A stretch of 6,366 nt of DNA. It comes from Chloroflexota bacterium (GTDB lineage Bacteria > Chloroflexota > Limnocylindria > Limnocylindrales > CSP1-4). Below are positions 5,913 through 6,366 of the stretch, in pieces; position 1 is the stretch's first letter; each line of letters opens with the position of its first letter. The translations under genes and the position numbers were made by a program. The notes under the pieces were generated by a model, which saw nothing but the letters and a program-made list of their open reading frames with translations, was not told the origin of the DNA and did no database searches. The DNA lies in contig JAJYMP010000133.1 of NCBI GenBank assembly GCA_021786915.1, positions 1 to 6,366 on the forward strand, read 5' to 3'.

Positions 5913-6365
5913 TCAGCCCGCGATGCGCTCCCAAGTCAGCCGCTGCGTGCTCAGGCGCCCTCGCAGGACGAACGGGTCCGTGCTCAGCGTCAGCTCGCGG
6001 CGGTCCGCGCTCAGCGCGACATGGCGCCGCTGCGTCGTCCCGATCCAGTTCGGGAGCAGGCTCATCGTCACGTCGTGGATGATGTCGCCGCCGTCCACGC
6101 GGAACGAGCCCGAGTAGGCGATGAAGGTCGTCAGGTCCCCGAGGCGCTGGTCCTCCGGGCCGGCCAGCATGTCGCCGCCGTCGATGGGCGGGCGCCCGGC
6201 GCGGCCGATCGTCGTGATCATCGTCCCGTCGGCGGTGTAGACGAGGATTCCCTCCGGCCGTTCGCCCATCGGGTGCTGGACGCCGTCCTCGCCATCGGAG
6301 GTCCAGGTCCGCAACCGCCAGGTGCCGACGAGGTCGGCGACGGTGAGGGCGGCGAGCGGGTCGGG
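5913..6365 (-). CDS. Lipocalin-like domain protein (5'-partial)
   Basis: The reading frame is open to the right edge, with 150 residues visible, so the start lies outside the window. The order of motifs matches the bacterial lipocalin-like family (Pfam Lipocalin_5). LVGTWRL is near the N-terminus, then a strand with GILVYTADGTM, a central FIAYSGSFRVD, then IIHDVTMSLLPNW followed by GTTQRR, and a last strand with LTLSTDPF. These proteins are small beta-barrels of mostly unknown ligand, usually cytoplasmic and found singly or near oxidoreductases. TTG at 6314-6312 is in frame but would delete the conserved GTWRL strand, so it is not the start. The gene converges on the P450 remnant with a 40-base gap and no clear terminator between them. 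The visible length is close to the family's usual ~150 residues, so little is missing. Confidence 0.85.
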   Translation of the reverse strand, partial: PDPLAALTVADLVGTWRLRTWTSDGEDGVQHPMGERPEGILVYTADGTMITTIGRAGRPPIDGGDMLAGPEDQRLGDLTTFIAYSGSFRVDGGDIIHDVTMSLLPNWIGTTQRRHVALSADRRELTLSTDPFVLRGRLSTQRLTWERIAG

Positions 6366-6366
6366 C

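Noticed and set aside
1..6366. RNA genes, CRISPR repeats, insertion sequences, attachment sites
   Set aside because: I read for tRNA-like arms, regularly spaced repeats, transposase motifs and terminal inverted repeats and found none I could support.

Overview
GC-rich bacterial DNA (strong G/C bias at third codon positions, GTG and other non-ATG starts, short 4-bp GTGA gene overlaps), consistent with a soil- or sediment-type high-GC bacterium. The sequence alone does not fix the phylum: Actinobacteria, Chloroflexi and Rokubacteria-like lineages all fit. I see no rRNA, tRNA, CRISPR array, insertion sequence or phage gene.

Layout. (1) 1-899, minus: a partial, unrecognised protein with a Cys/His cluster near the visible C-terminal end. 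(2) 900-1010: a divergent gap with a perfect 10-bp palindrome. (3) 1011-2668, plus: two overlapping paralogous ten-helix membrane proteins of the DMT/EamA transporter type. (4) 2669-3116: no intact gene. It holds a weak hairpin, a decayed C-terminal piece of a different EamA transporter on the minus strand, and a candidate promoter with a 45-bp dyad next to the following gene. (5) 3117-5190, plus: a tandem-duplicated L-rhamnose mutarotase-like protein, then an L-fucose/L-arabinose isomerase-like protein that has no standard start codon covering its conserved N-terminus. (6) 5187-5872, plus: a frameshifted and truncated cytochrome P450 whose start overlaps the isomerase stop by GTGA. (7) 5913-6365, minus: a lipocalin-like protein running off the right edge.

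How they fit together. Mutarotase, isomerase and the former P450 form one overlapping unit. The first two suggest handling of a deoxy- or other aldose: anomer interconversion followed by aldose-ketose isomerisation. The two DMT proteins upstream could move the sugar or a product, since RhaT-type sugar carriers belong to the same superfamily, but no shared promoter is visible and this is inference. Three separate lesions (EamA remnant, broken P450, missing isomerase start) point to a locus in decay, or to indel and substitution errors in the assembly. That ambiguity is the main caveat.
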